Position numbers and translations under genes: made by a program. The notes beneath the pieces were generated by a model that saw only the letters and a list, made by a program, of their open reading frames with translations, was not told the origin of the DNA and did no database searches. DNA of 64,000 nucleotides from Eremophila alpestris peregrina (taxonomy: Eukaryota; Chordata; Aves; Passeriformes; Alaudidae). The stretch is from assembly GCA_009792885.1 (NCBI GenBank), contig WMCF01000056.1:3726164-3790163 (forward strand). The letters run 5' to 3'. Shown in pieces: positions 11,346 to 21,350 of the stretch (position 1 is its first letter; every line of letters starts with the position of its first letter).

Positions 11346-11535
11346 TGCCCCAGGGATTGCTGCTGGCATTCCCTCTGTGCCACCAGCCCAAAGATGAGCC
11401 AGAAGCTGCAGCAAGAGCTGGGCTGGGAGGGAAATGTCCCTCAGCACGAGGAGCTGAGGGGCAGGAGGGATTAAAGTGCTTTCCTCCAGGTTAAAATGCC
11501 CCTCCTCGTGCACAGTGCTCCTCACACTGGTTCAG
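11346..11535. other. Spacer between the inverted CR1 arms
   Basis: GC-rich sequence with no recognised family. Together with the 3' end of the left CR1 it would form a loop of about 300 bp if the arms paired. Confidence 0.5.
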
Positions 11536-11824
11536 CCTTCCTTGGGCACCTCCAGGGATGGTGAAACTGCCCTGGGCAGCACCTTCCAATGCCTGGCCAC
11601 CCTTTCCAGGAGGAAATTCCTCCTCATGTCCTGGCCCACCCCTTGAGGCCATCTCATGTTATCCTGTTCCTGTCCCTGTGAGCAGATCCTGACTCCCACC
11701 TCCTGTCAGGGAGTTGTGCACAGCCACAGGGTCCCTCCTGAGCCTCTTTTTCCCCTTTCCCAGCTCCCTCAGCCTCTCCTGGGGCTCCAGCCCCTTCCCC
11801 AGCTCCGTTCCCTTCCCTGGACAT
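11536..11824 (-). mobile_element. CR1 fragment, right arm of an inverted pair, 3' end missing
   Basis: Read on the minus strand this follows the left arm closely: 'gtccagggaaggga', 'gctggagccccaggagaggc', 'cacaactccctgacaggagg', 'ctcaaggggtgggccaggac' and 'accatccctggaggtgcc'. It stops after that point without the last 100 bp or so of CR1. Both arms share unusual variants, such as 'ctcaaggggtgggccaggac' and 'tgggagtcaggatctgctc', that I would not expect in two unrelated insertions. Confidence 0.85.
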
Positions 11825-13228
11825 GTACCAGAATTCCCAGCACTGCCCCAGCTCCCTGCACAGTTCAGCACCCCCAGAGGGCGTGGGGAGCTTCCCATGC
11901 ACACCCAGCCCGGATGAGACCAGGAAACCTCACTCAGAGGCTGAGATGGGATAATCAGGGTAAAACTGGAGGTGAGGGATCACCTGGAGGAGCCATGGGA
12001 GTGCCTCAGGTCCTGGAAGCTGCTCCAGCAGAGCTCCCAGCTCCTTCCCGCAGAGCAGGAGCTCCCTGGAGACCTGGGCTGGCTTCTGGGGATTATTTTT
12101 TTCAAGGCTTTAACTCCTCCAAGTCTCTTGCTCAATAAAAAAAGCTTGACATTTGAAATGTCAGGGTTGTGTAAGGAGGACACAGACCAGGAAAAGTTCT
12201 GTAAAACTGGGCTGGAAATGCCCTGCTCCTGCTAAAAGCTGCCTGCTGGGGAGGGATGCTTTATCAGGAGAAGGAGCTCAGATTGGTGCTGTGCACTTCA
12301 TTAGGCCAGGAATTCGTGCCAGATGGTGTTTTCTGTAATTTGGTTTTATTAATTATAAAGATGAGCCTCCATGCTGCAAAAAAACCCAAACCAGAACTGC
12401 TCAATCCAACAAAACCACCCCAATATTAGTGAAATTCTTTGGGTTCCCCCACCAAACCCAGGAATTTTTACCAGTATCTCAGCCCCCATCCTTCATTTCC
12501 ATGGAGTTCATGATCAAGTTGAAATGGAGCAAGAGAAGATGGATGAAATTTGCCTCCAGTGGGAGGATGGATGAGGCATTTCCCTGTAGCCATCCCTCCT
12601 CCTGCCTGTCCTTGCTAGATCTGGATCAGGCTGAACTTTGCTGGATTTACCGTGGAAAAAATGCTGATCCTAAAAAGTGAGCACATCCTTCCAGAGATTC
12701 CTGCACTGGCAATTGTGACACCATCCCTGTTCCCTAAAGCCTCTCTGCCATTCACTTCAGACATTTTATTCAGCCCCACAGAAGGTTTAATATATCAAAA
12801 TTCCTTTAATTACAGCACAAACAGGCACTTCCGAGTATTGACCAGGCTTTTCTTTCTCCAGGTTCTTGCTGAAAGCTTTCCTAGCTTTCCTAGGGAGGTG
12901 ATTTCCAGCCTCTTTGTTCCATGGCACTTATTAAACAATTCTTTCTGACAGCCTTAAATGCAAACAGAGAGACTGCAGCAACTGGGAAATTAAAAATATA
13001 TCGTTAATACAACGCCAAAGGCACTTTTTTCTCCCCCATGAGTGGTTTGACAGCATTTGCTTTCTAGAATGGAACTGTTCTTTAAACAAATCATGTTTAG
13101 TTACTGACTTGTGTCATAAAACTCTGGTCAATCATTTAGGGGAAGGTCTTAAATGGGGATTTAAATTCAATATTTATAACACTTGTTGTTAACAAATACA
13201 TTTAATATTCCTATTTTGTTTATGAGGT
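11825..13228. other. Unannotated DNA
   Basis: A lysine-codon-like A-run occurs at 12127-12143. Positions 12930-13225 are AT-rich with TTAAT-type words. No repeat family or exon is recognised. Confidence 0.45.
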
Positions 13229-13572
13229 TTTTCAGCCTGGAGAAAAGAAGGCTCTGGGGAGACCTCAGAGCCCCTTTCAGGGGCTAAAGGGGCTCCAGGA
13301 GAGCTGGAGAGGGACTGGGGACACAGGATGGAGGGACAGGACACAGGGAATGGCTGCAGACTGTCAGAGGGCAGGTATGGATGGGATATTGGGGAGGAAT
13401 TCCTGGCTGTGAGGGTGGACAGGCTCTGGAACGGAATTCCAAGAGCAGCTGTGGCTGCCCCTGGATCCCTGGCAGTGCCCAAGGCCAGGCTGGATGAGGA
13501 CTGGAGCAGCCTGGGACAGTGGGAGGATGAGCTTTGAGGTCCCTTCCCACCCAAACCATCCATGATTCCCTG
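13229..13572 (+). mobile_element. CR1 LINE 3' fragment, one of the longest here
   Basis: CR1 is a non-LTR retrotransposon; most bird copies are 5'-truncated pieces of the end of the reverse-transcriptase ORF and the 3' UTR. This copy shows the usual order: 'ttcagcctggagaaaagaag', 'gggagacctcagagcccctt', 'aggagagctggagagggact', 'gaggaattcctggctgtgag', 'ggatccctggcagtgcccaa', 'ctggagcagcctgggacagt', 'aggtcccttcccacccaaac' and a short 'atccatgattccc' tail. It lacks the 'gtgtccctgcccatgg' block. Open frames crossing it on both strands carry frame-shifted remnants and do not encode a working protein. Confidence 0.92.
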
Positions 13573-15697
13573 AGTTAGAGCCGCCCAATAACGTGGATTG
13601 GAACCCCACATTTCCCAGACTGAATCTGGGGCTTGTCTGTTGGTCCAGAGCTCTGGGCATTCACTGGGCAGATCAATTCCTTCTGCTTTCCAGAGTCTGG
13701 GCTGGATTGCATCCCCCTCACAGCCGAGTTTAGGCAGAGCAGGGGACAGCTGGTGACAAATCTGCCCTCGGGGCTGCTCCTGAGGACAGGCCATCACTTG
13801 GGGATGGTGCAAATCCCTCCAGAGCTGACAAAGCCACTGCTGAGGCTGGAAACCAGGACAAAATGAAATGGGAATGAAGTGCAGCGCCCTGTTTTCACCA
13901 CCCCACCGTGATCAAATCATAGATTTCCCCACAATTAATCATCCCTCTCCCTCGGTGAGCTGTCCCTGCCACCACTGCCACGTGTCTTTGTTTTCAAACA
14001 TCGTTTTCTATCCCAGACAGGGCCGCCAGCTTTCCCAGGGGAACTTTGGGATGTTGGGCAAGAGGGAACGGCCTGGGACAGAGTTGGCCACGGGGAAAGT
14101 GGTGCCTTGGGAGGGTTGTGCAAGGCTCGTGTTCCAGGCACTGGAAAGGTTGGAGCCAGGCCAGTTTTCCAGCCTGCCAGCTTTGGGAATAAAATCCACG
14201 CAGGGAAGGAAGGGAGAAGGCAGCGGCAGGGATTCGGCGGTGCTCCCACCGCTAATGAGGGAATCCTGCAATTAGCAGGAAAGAAAATCAGTATTAACCA
14301 GTCTGGGCTGGAAGGGCTGGCTGTGCTCACACCTTGGTGACGCTCCTGAACACCTGCAGGGGTGGTTGGGAGCCAAACCGGGCCGGGCTCCACCCAGAAC
14401 GCTCCCAGGGCACATTTGGGGATTACGAGCTGGCACCGAGGCCAGATCTGATGGCTCCGTGCAGATGGGATCAGGCTGTGGTTTATAAATAGACCTTCCA
14501 TCTCCGTGTAAAACAGAGGTGGCACCCAGGAGGGATCGGCGCAAAAACACAGCCGAGGTTTGCAGCCCATCTTTTAAAATCAAGTGTGAAATCTCCGGGT
14601 TGATTGGGGTGGGGGTGATGATTTCAGTGGAATGATCTTCATTGCCCAATCCTCGCTTTCTCAGCCCATGAACTCACAAACACACGAAGATAAACATGTC
14701 AGAGTGTCTCTAAGTGCATTAGAGATACCAGCCTGTGCCAGACCAGAAAATCCCAGCCCTAAATGAAGCTGAAAGGGCCGAATTTGGATGTTCATCCCCT
14801 TAGCACTGAGCACGGGGCTGAGGGGGAATGTGCCGCTAATTTTGGCCACCTCCAGCAGGCGCCTGGAGTGGAGGGGAAGGAGCAAGTGCCAGATGTTGTT
14901 GTGTGCAGACTTGGTGTCACTGGGAGGAGAAGGTGCTTCAGGGAGAGCCTTCATTTGGGAGGGGCCTAAAATAATGAAATAACTGAATGTCACAGCGTTT
15001 TAGTTTATACAGGAGGAGAAACTCTGGCAGCATGAGTCAGGCCCTCTTCTAAGAATGACTAATATTATAAACAAATGGTAAGATAGAGGCACTAAACTCC
15101 CTTTCCTGACTGCACTCCTTAAAGGTCATAAAACCGATCGAGTTTTCCAGTTTCAGCTTTTCCCATCGACTTTGCTGAGCAGTAATCAGGTCATTGGGCC
15201 ACTTCCCTTGGACACTGACCAATGCATCCTCAGCTTTATCCTAAATATAGCAGCCCTTTTTTTAGCATTGTTGGTTTTCCCACTTTTTTTTAAAATTTTT
15301 TTTTCACTTGACTCCCTCAAAGTGAGTTTAGTGCGGCAGGAAGGTGCCAGATCGACATCACTGGAAAATGACGTTGCAGGGCTGCTGTTCCTGCAGGGAG
15401 AGCAGGCTGTGTTTATCCACAGCCTCTGGCTCCTGCACCTCTCCACCAGCGTGCCTTAGGCCTGACCTGTGGAAACCAGGCTGGGCTCAAACTGCCCTGT
15501 GCGGGCAGCCAACAAAACCACCAAATCCCCTTGTCCTGGTGGCTTTGGAAGGCAGACAGCCCACAGGCTGGAGCTGCAGCTTCCGTGGCACCAGTAACGT
15601 CCTCCTGCACTGGAGTCTTCCCCAGAAAAGCTGGGATTTGGCTGCTCCATCTCCTGCTGTTGAAGGATGAGGTGTCTGCTCTGAGCTGGACACTCCC
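13573..15697. other. Unannotated DNA, CpG-retaining in part
   Basis: Positions 13700-14570 keep more CpG than the window average (for example 'gattcggcggtgctccc' at 14231). A 211-codon minus-strand open frame at 13935-14570 has no recognised features. A T-rich patch lies at 15259-15306. It may hold single-copy regulatory sequence, but nothing can be named. Confidence 0.4.
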
Positions 15698-15893
15698 TGG
15701 GAGGGTGGGGAGGCCCTGGCACAGGGTGCCCAGAGAAGCTGTGGCTACCCCTGGATCCCTGGAAGTGTCCAAGGCCAGGCTGGATGGGGCTTGGAGCAAC
15801 CTGGGATAGTGGAAGGTGTCCCTGCCCTGCCCAGGGGTGGAATAAAATAATCTTTAAGGTCCCTTCCAACCCAAACCGTTCCATGTTTCCATG
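15698..15893 (+). mobile_element. CR1 LINE 3' fragment
   Basis: Well-preserved copy: 'gagggtggggaggccctggc', 'cccagagaagctgtggctac', 'tccctggaagtgtccaaggc', 'gatagtggaaggtgtccctg', 'aaggtcccttccaacccaaa' and a two-unit 'ttccatg' tail. Confidence 0.93.
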
Positions 15894-17147
15894 AAAAAGG
15901 AAAGGACCTGTGTAAGACCCCCATGAGAGGGAGGTGGCACAATTCCATTTCTAACTTCCCTCAGCTCTTGGCTTTGAAGTGGACTTGAGGAACAGCTTGA
16001 ACCAGACAGGTGGCCTGGAGCTGGGCAGAGCTCAGGGAGCTGAATCCCACCCAAAGCGCCGGGAGACAACGCAACGCTGAGCAGCCTGGGGCTGCTCCAA
16101 CTGCTCCGTGTTTTCTTAGGCCCCAGGCCTCCCTTGGATTCCTGGAGACTCCTTCTGCTGTTCTGACCCCATTCCTGGAGCAGAGCTGCCTCTGCAGACC
16201 CTCCAGGGGGCAGGGACACGCCCGGGCAGCTCCTGTGACACCTTCACCTGCACAGCTTCGCACAACACCCAGAGCAGTGGGGCAAACACAGTCCTGTGGC
16301 TCTGCTCAGGGTTGAAACACCAGGGTCTGAGTAAACAGGGCTTTAATTAAATGGAAATAACTCTGCCCTGCTGTTTATTGTGTCACTGAGAAGTTTCATA
16401 CCAGCTCTAATCGCTACAATTTGCTCCCATAATTGCAATGCCATGTTTTGCAAAATGCACGATGCTTCTCACTTCCAATCCATGGAAACTCTCCCAGATC
16501 GACCCTGACAGCTCCCAACTTCCCCTCTTTTCCCCCCGTGTGCTTTCCTTTCTCTTGCTCACTCTTGGCATGGTGCTTTGGAAGCTGCAGGGCTGCTTGC
16601 AGGGTGTTCTTATTAAAAACCAGCAGAGCAGGATGTCCCCAAACATATTCCTGCTCATGATGTCCTGCAAGTGCTGTTCCAGCGTGTTCCATCCAGCCCA
16701 AGGAAATAAAACTGCTGGAATGCTCCCCATGTCATCCTAGGGGACATCCAGTGACTCCTGACACCCACTGGGAAGAACTGCACATCTGCAGAGAGGAATT
16801 CAATCCACCTCATTCTTTTTCACATGGAGGCGTTGGGTGTTGACTTTCAGTTCTGCTGGAGAAACAACAGGGATTTCTTCCTTCAGCCCTTGGGCCTTGT
16901 CCTTCAGAAGATTCAACCATCCTGAAATCTCACCAAACAGCAAAAACCAAACAAGACACCAAAAACATTTCCACTCGTCCCCGTAACCTGCGAGAAGAAG
17001 GAGAAAAGGCCGTTTTAAGGCATGTTTTACAATTTACTGTCTCCAAACAAGCCCAGCCACTGGGTTTGTCCTCAGATAGACAGATATTTGTCACTCTATT
17101 ATTGTTTTACAGTGTCAGCTCCAGACACTTAAGTATTGTTGGAATGT
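15894..17147. other. Unannotated DNA
   Basis: No repeat family recognised. Open frames reach 121 codons on the minus strand and lack recognisable domains. Confidence 0.45.
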
Positions 17148-17159
17148 GGGGGGGGGGGG
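17148..17159. repeat. Poly(G) run of 12
   Basis: An uninterrupted G12 followed by 'caaaaaaaatc'. Such runs are prone to slippage and to sequencing error in length. Confidence 0.85.
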
Positions 17160-18114
17160 CAAAAAAAATCATGTTTTAACTCTCCGATGGGGTAATAAAC
17201 TGCAGCCAGGAGCTAATTGTGCTGAAACTTGATCTTTTACAATCTGTTATTGCTGGAGTGGGACTCCCCAAGCCCAGAGCACTGGGGTTTGTTCCACCAT
17301 TAGTTAGGTCGTACATACACACTCCCCAAAATCCCCAGATCACAGCTCTGCTCCCAGCTGGGGAGCTCAGCTCAACCCTCCGAGCCATCGATGCATTTTG
17401 GACACGAAAACGGCGAGGGAGGGGATTAATCCTCATCAAGTTTAATGGCTCGCTGTGGATTTGCTTCCTACGAACTTTCTTCCACCCAAGAAGTGCTGGG
17501 AATGCTGTACCCCTCCTGTCAGGAGGAAAATGAATCATTGCCCAGAGCCTGGAAGGCCAGAGGTGAATTGGAAGCCGCGCTGTGGAACACTCACACTGCA
17601 GAATTATTATTTTCTTTTTACGCCAGCATTAAATAATATTTGAGCTCAGGGTGGCCAAGCCAACGGGTGGTTTCAGTGCTGAATGAGACCAAAGAAAGGG
17701 TCCATCCATCATGGCTCAGCTCAGGTTTTGTTCAACAGTCTTTTTTTTTTTTCATCTTTTGGTTTGTCCCAAGCTTTGTATCGACCAGATCTTAAAATGC
17801 CAAGTCCAACTTCTAAATGTTAAGCCTCAGTTTGGATTAAATTTTTTGGAAAATGTTTTGAAGGTCCAATAAAAGGGATGTTCTTTCCCAGTGTTTTTCT
17901 CATCTGGGTGAGGCCGATTAATAGATGTGCCTGGTTAAAACCAGAGAATTATTCCAAGGATATTTTAGCCAAGGACAATGAGATTTATTGAGGCTGGTGC
18001 AATTCTGGGGTCACATTTCAATGGGAATTCGCTGAATTTTTATTTTCAAAAATTTTCAGCTGTAAAACATAGTGTGAAGATCTGTTCTCTTAAGGTTTTC
18101 ACCCAGTCCTGGGC
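17160..18114. other. Unannotated DNA
   Basis: Positions 17170-17470 have a conserved-element look (TAAT words, retained CpGs, 'catcgatgcattttgg' at 17386), but no comparison is possible here. A T13-14 run occurs at 17740-17753. Confidence 0.4.
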
Positions 18115-18160
18115 TCGTAGAATCTCCTGAGTTGGAAGGGACTCATGAGGGTCATGGAGG
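18115..18160 (-). mobile_element. CR1 3'-terminal fragment
   Basis: A short reverse-oriented CR1 tail: 'tagaatctcctgagttggaa' followed by 'gggactcatgagggtcat'. Only the 3' UTR end remains. Confidence 0.6.
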
Positions 18161-18265
18161 GTCACTGAGGATCCTCAGGTTTCCTGGGCTGTGAGCAGAG
18201 ATTGTGGGCAGAGCTCACTGCACATTCAGGCTCCAAAGGGGTGCAGATAAACTCAGATTCATCAG

Positions 18266-18420
18266 AAGTGCCCAAGGAAATGTCCCAAGCCAGGCTGGAT
18301 GGGGTTTGGAGCAAGCTGGGATAGTGGAAGGTGTCCCTGCCCATGGCAGGGAGTGGCACTGGACAAGCTTCAAGGTCTCTTCCATCCCAAAGCATTCCAC
18401 GATTCCATTCCAAGATTCTG
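18266..18420 (+). mobile_element. CR1 LINE 3' fragment
   Basis: Landmarks are 'ccaggctggatggggtttgg', 'gatagtggaaggtgtccctg', 'cccatggcagggagtgg', 'tcttccatcccaaagcattc' and a tail of three degenerate 'attcca' words. It lies about 100 bp from an oppositely oriented CR1 tail. Confidence 0.9.
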
Positions 18421-20781
18421 CATCTGGAATGGAGTGGAGGGTACTGATGGGGAGGGGAGAATTTGTTTTCTCCCTAAAGCTGAGAAATCCCTGATTGTTC
18501 TACGTGTCTGGGGTGACTGAGCAGCCCATTAACACCACCCAGGTGGGGAACAAAGCCAGTGGCCTCTTTCCACAGCGAGCATCTGACAAGGAGACAAAAT
18601 AATTGTGGAGTGTGTGATACTTAATCCAGAAGTGAAGAGCTTGGCTCTCCGAGGGCCCAGGCACGCAGGGAGCACATGGGAAGGGAGGAAGTGTTTCACA
18701 CAACCATTTGTCAGGCCAGAACTGCTCATTAAGCATGGTCAGCCTCTCTCTTCCCAAGGAAATTCCCTCCCTCCTGCCTGAGGAGAGCTGAGATGTCCAT
18801 GGATATCCACCCCTCAACTCCCAGGGTTCGGACACAGCAATTAGAAGCTAATTACACCAAAACACATAATCCCAATACAGGGAGGGGGAAGAGAGACTGC
18901 TGAAATTCGGAGTTGTTAATCCATCATTGTGAGGGAACAAGTGCCAAAGGGAAGGAACAGGGCTGGGGAGGTTTGGCTGTTTACTCTTTCTTTAAGTGCA
19001 TGTTTGGTCACAGGGGGTCTGACTGGGATTGTGTTGATTTTCACTTTCCAGGGGCAGTTCCAAATGTAAGAGTTAAAGTTTATTCCCGGCCCTTTCTGTG
19101 CATCTGAGTTTAGTTCAGCCAAGACCAGAATTAAATGCAGCTTTGGTGTAACTAATGAGAAAAACTCGTACTAAATAAAAAAAAAAGGCAGCCTTTCACT
19201 CATGGATGGTTCCCAAAGAGATGCTGTGGTTGATTAGAGCTGATTTAATTACTGTGCATTACAAAGAGCACATCTCCTCTTCCCTGGGCAGTGCCTCGTG
19301 TTGCACAGTGTGGATAACCAGGAACCCTTCCAAGGCACGGAACACACCCCCTGCCATGTGTACAGCACCTCCTGGGCCCTGTGCTCCCAGAGATTCCCCA
19401 TTCCAGGAGTATTCCCCAGTTCTGTGCAAGTCAGAGATTGATGCAAAATTCCCCTTGATAAAATCTGAAGCCATTGTATTCTACAGTCAAAGCAAGTGAG
19501 GGGACAGCAAACTTCCAGAAACCAGGAATTGGGATCATATCTGACAAAAGCCAGAAAAATTAAAACAGATCTTTGAAACCTTTGGATTTCCACAGCAGAA
19601 AGTTGTTGCACTGGGAAAATATCGATCAGCTCTGCCTGACAGATCCTGTTGGGCTGGTGGAAGAGAAACCTTTGGGTGCTCCCCGTTCCTCCCCTGGCTG
19701 TGAGAGGGGCCAAAAACAGCTCCAGGGCCACGTTTGGGGCCGAGGCAGGTAAAGAACATTGCCCAGGCTCAGGGGGGACTCAAAACCGAGTCCAAGTGGA
19801 GCCCAAGCTCAGCTCTGCACAAGAGAGACGTTGATTGTTTTGGCCTCTTTCCTTTGCTCCAGGGGAAAATCGAGGCACCCTTCTTGGGATATTATTGGTG
19901 CGAAATCATAAGTTACAGTTTTATTACCAGTGGCTGTGTGCGTGTGAGGGAGAGAGGAGGAGGTGCTGGGCACAGGAGAGCATAACCACTCTTTTGTAAC
20001 CATGAGTCCATTCTTTTTCAGTCCCCTTTGCAAAACACAGCTTTAATTTAGGGAGAGAAAAACAGAAAAAAAAGAAATAGAATTTACTTTTCCATATAGC
20101 ACCAAACAGTTTTGAATATTTATATTTCATTTAAAGCCCTCTTGTCTTCAAACTTGAATTCTTCACTTTGCATTGCTGGAAAAAAAAAAAAAACCTTAAA
20201 AAAAAAAAGTGGGCTGCAAATACTTATTCTAGCTTTGTAAAATTGCAAATTATTTTAGCCCTCCTCACGTATTGATCTAGAGCCACCATGTTTTCCATGT
20301 GAAAACATCTCCCTGCATTTCATCCCTTCACAGATTTCAAAGCTCCCCAGTCTGTGTTGAGTTGTAAAGTTCTATTCAATGGCTTGGGTCGCTTCCAAAA
20401 AAGCTGGCTGAGAAATTTGGATCTGGAATCGGTGTTGTTGGGGGAAATGTTTTCCCCCATTAACTGCAGGATGTTTTCATTGATTGTTTTGCACATGGGA
20501 TGGATTCATTTACTTTTCCCAATGTCAGAAGCCTCAGCTGGGCCATTTGGTAGAGCCAAAAACCAACAGGTTTTAGCAACTGGAAGATTTTTGTGGAATT
20601 AGGACAACATCCCCATCTTTGGGGCAATGAGCACTTTGCTGTCCTGGCCTTTCTGTGGCTGTGGACATTTGTCCATCTGCTGATTTGTGCTTTTCCCACA
20701 GCTCACCCCTCACCATCTCCCTTCTCCTCACAAACTGGGTCTGATCCTCCACATCTGTGGGAGTCAAACCCACCAAGACTG
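18421..20781. other. Unannotated DNA
   Basis: A12-14 and A8-10 runs lie at 20178-20192 and 20199-20208. No exon or repeat family is recognised; open frames of up to 160 codons on the minus strand look like chance. Confidence 0.45.
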
Positions 20782-20940
20782 GTTGGTGGCTGTCCCTGGA
20801 TCCCTGGCAGTGCCCAAGCCAGGCTGGATGGGGCTGGGAGCACCCTGGGACAGTGGAAGGTGTCCCTGCCCATGGCAGAGGGTGGGATGGGATGAAATTT
20901 AAGGTCCTTTCCAACCCAAACCACTCTGGGATTCTGGGAT
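20782..20940 (+). mobile_element. CR1 LINE 3' fragment
   Basis: Shows 'tccctggatccctggcagtg', 'aggctggatggggctgggag', 'gacagtggaaggtgtccctg', 'cccatggcagagggtggga', 'tttccaacccaaaccactct' and a 'gggattctgggatt' tail. Confidence 0.92.
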
Positions 20941-21038
20941 TATTCCATAAAATGTCCTCTCCACTCCATTTCAAGAAACAACCACCCATTCATATTTTAA
21001 TCCATTTACCAAAAGAATTTAAGGACCATTTAAAAGTT

Positions 21039-21066
21039 CTCTTATCTCTGCTTGACAAGATAAGAG
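21039..21066. promoter_or_regulatory. Perfect 9-bp hairpin built of two GATA sites
   Basis: CTCTTATCT (21039-21047) is the exact reverse complement of AGATAAGAG (21058-21066), with a 10-nt spacer. Each arm holds a WGATAR-type site, so this is either an inverted pair of GATA-factor sites or a small hairpin. Function is inferred from the motif only. Confidence 0.35.
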
Positions 21067-21213
21067 CTCACCTGAAACACAACAGGGAGGTGGGATTCTG
21101 CTTTTTTCACTCTGCATGTTCGTGGTTCTCCAGTTGTCTCAGTTCTCCTGGGAATGGAAGCAGAGGCAGGGATGGCAGAGAGGGGCTGGGGATGGCTCCT
21201 ATCCCAGGGGATT

Positions 21214-21350
21214 TGGAATCATGGAGCCCCAGACTGCTTTTGGTTGGAAGGGGCCTTAAAGCCCATCCAATCCCACCTTTCCACTTTCCCTATCCCAGGT
21301 TGCTGTAAGCCCCACCCATCCTGTCCTTGCTGATGGGACATCCATCACAG
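21214..21350 (-). mobile_element. CR1 LINE 3' fragment
   Basis: On the + strand it reads 'ttggaatcatggagcccc', 'ttttggttggaaggggcctt', 'aaagcccatccaatcccacc', 'tatcccaggttgctgtaagc', which is CR1 in antisense. It lacks the 'ctgccatgggcagg' block. Confidence 0.85.
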
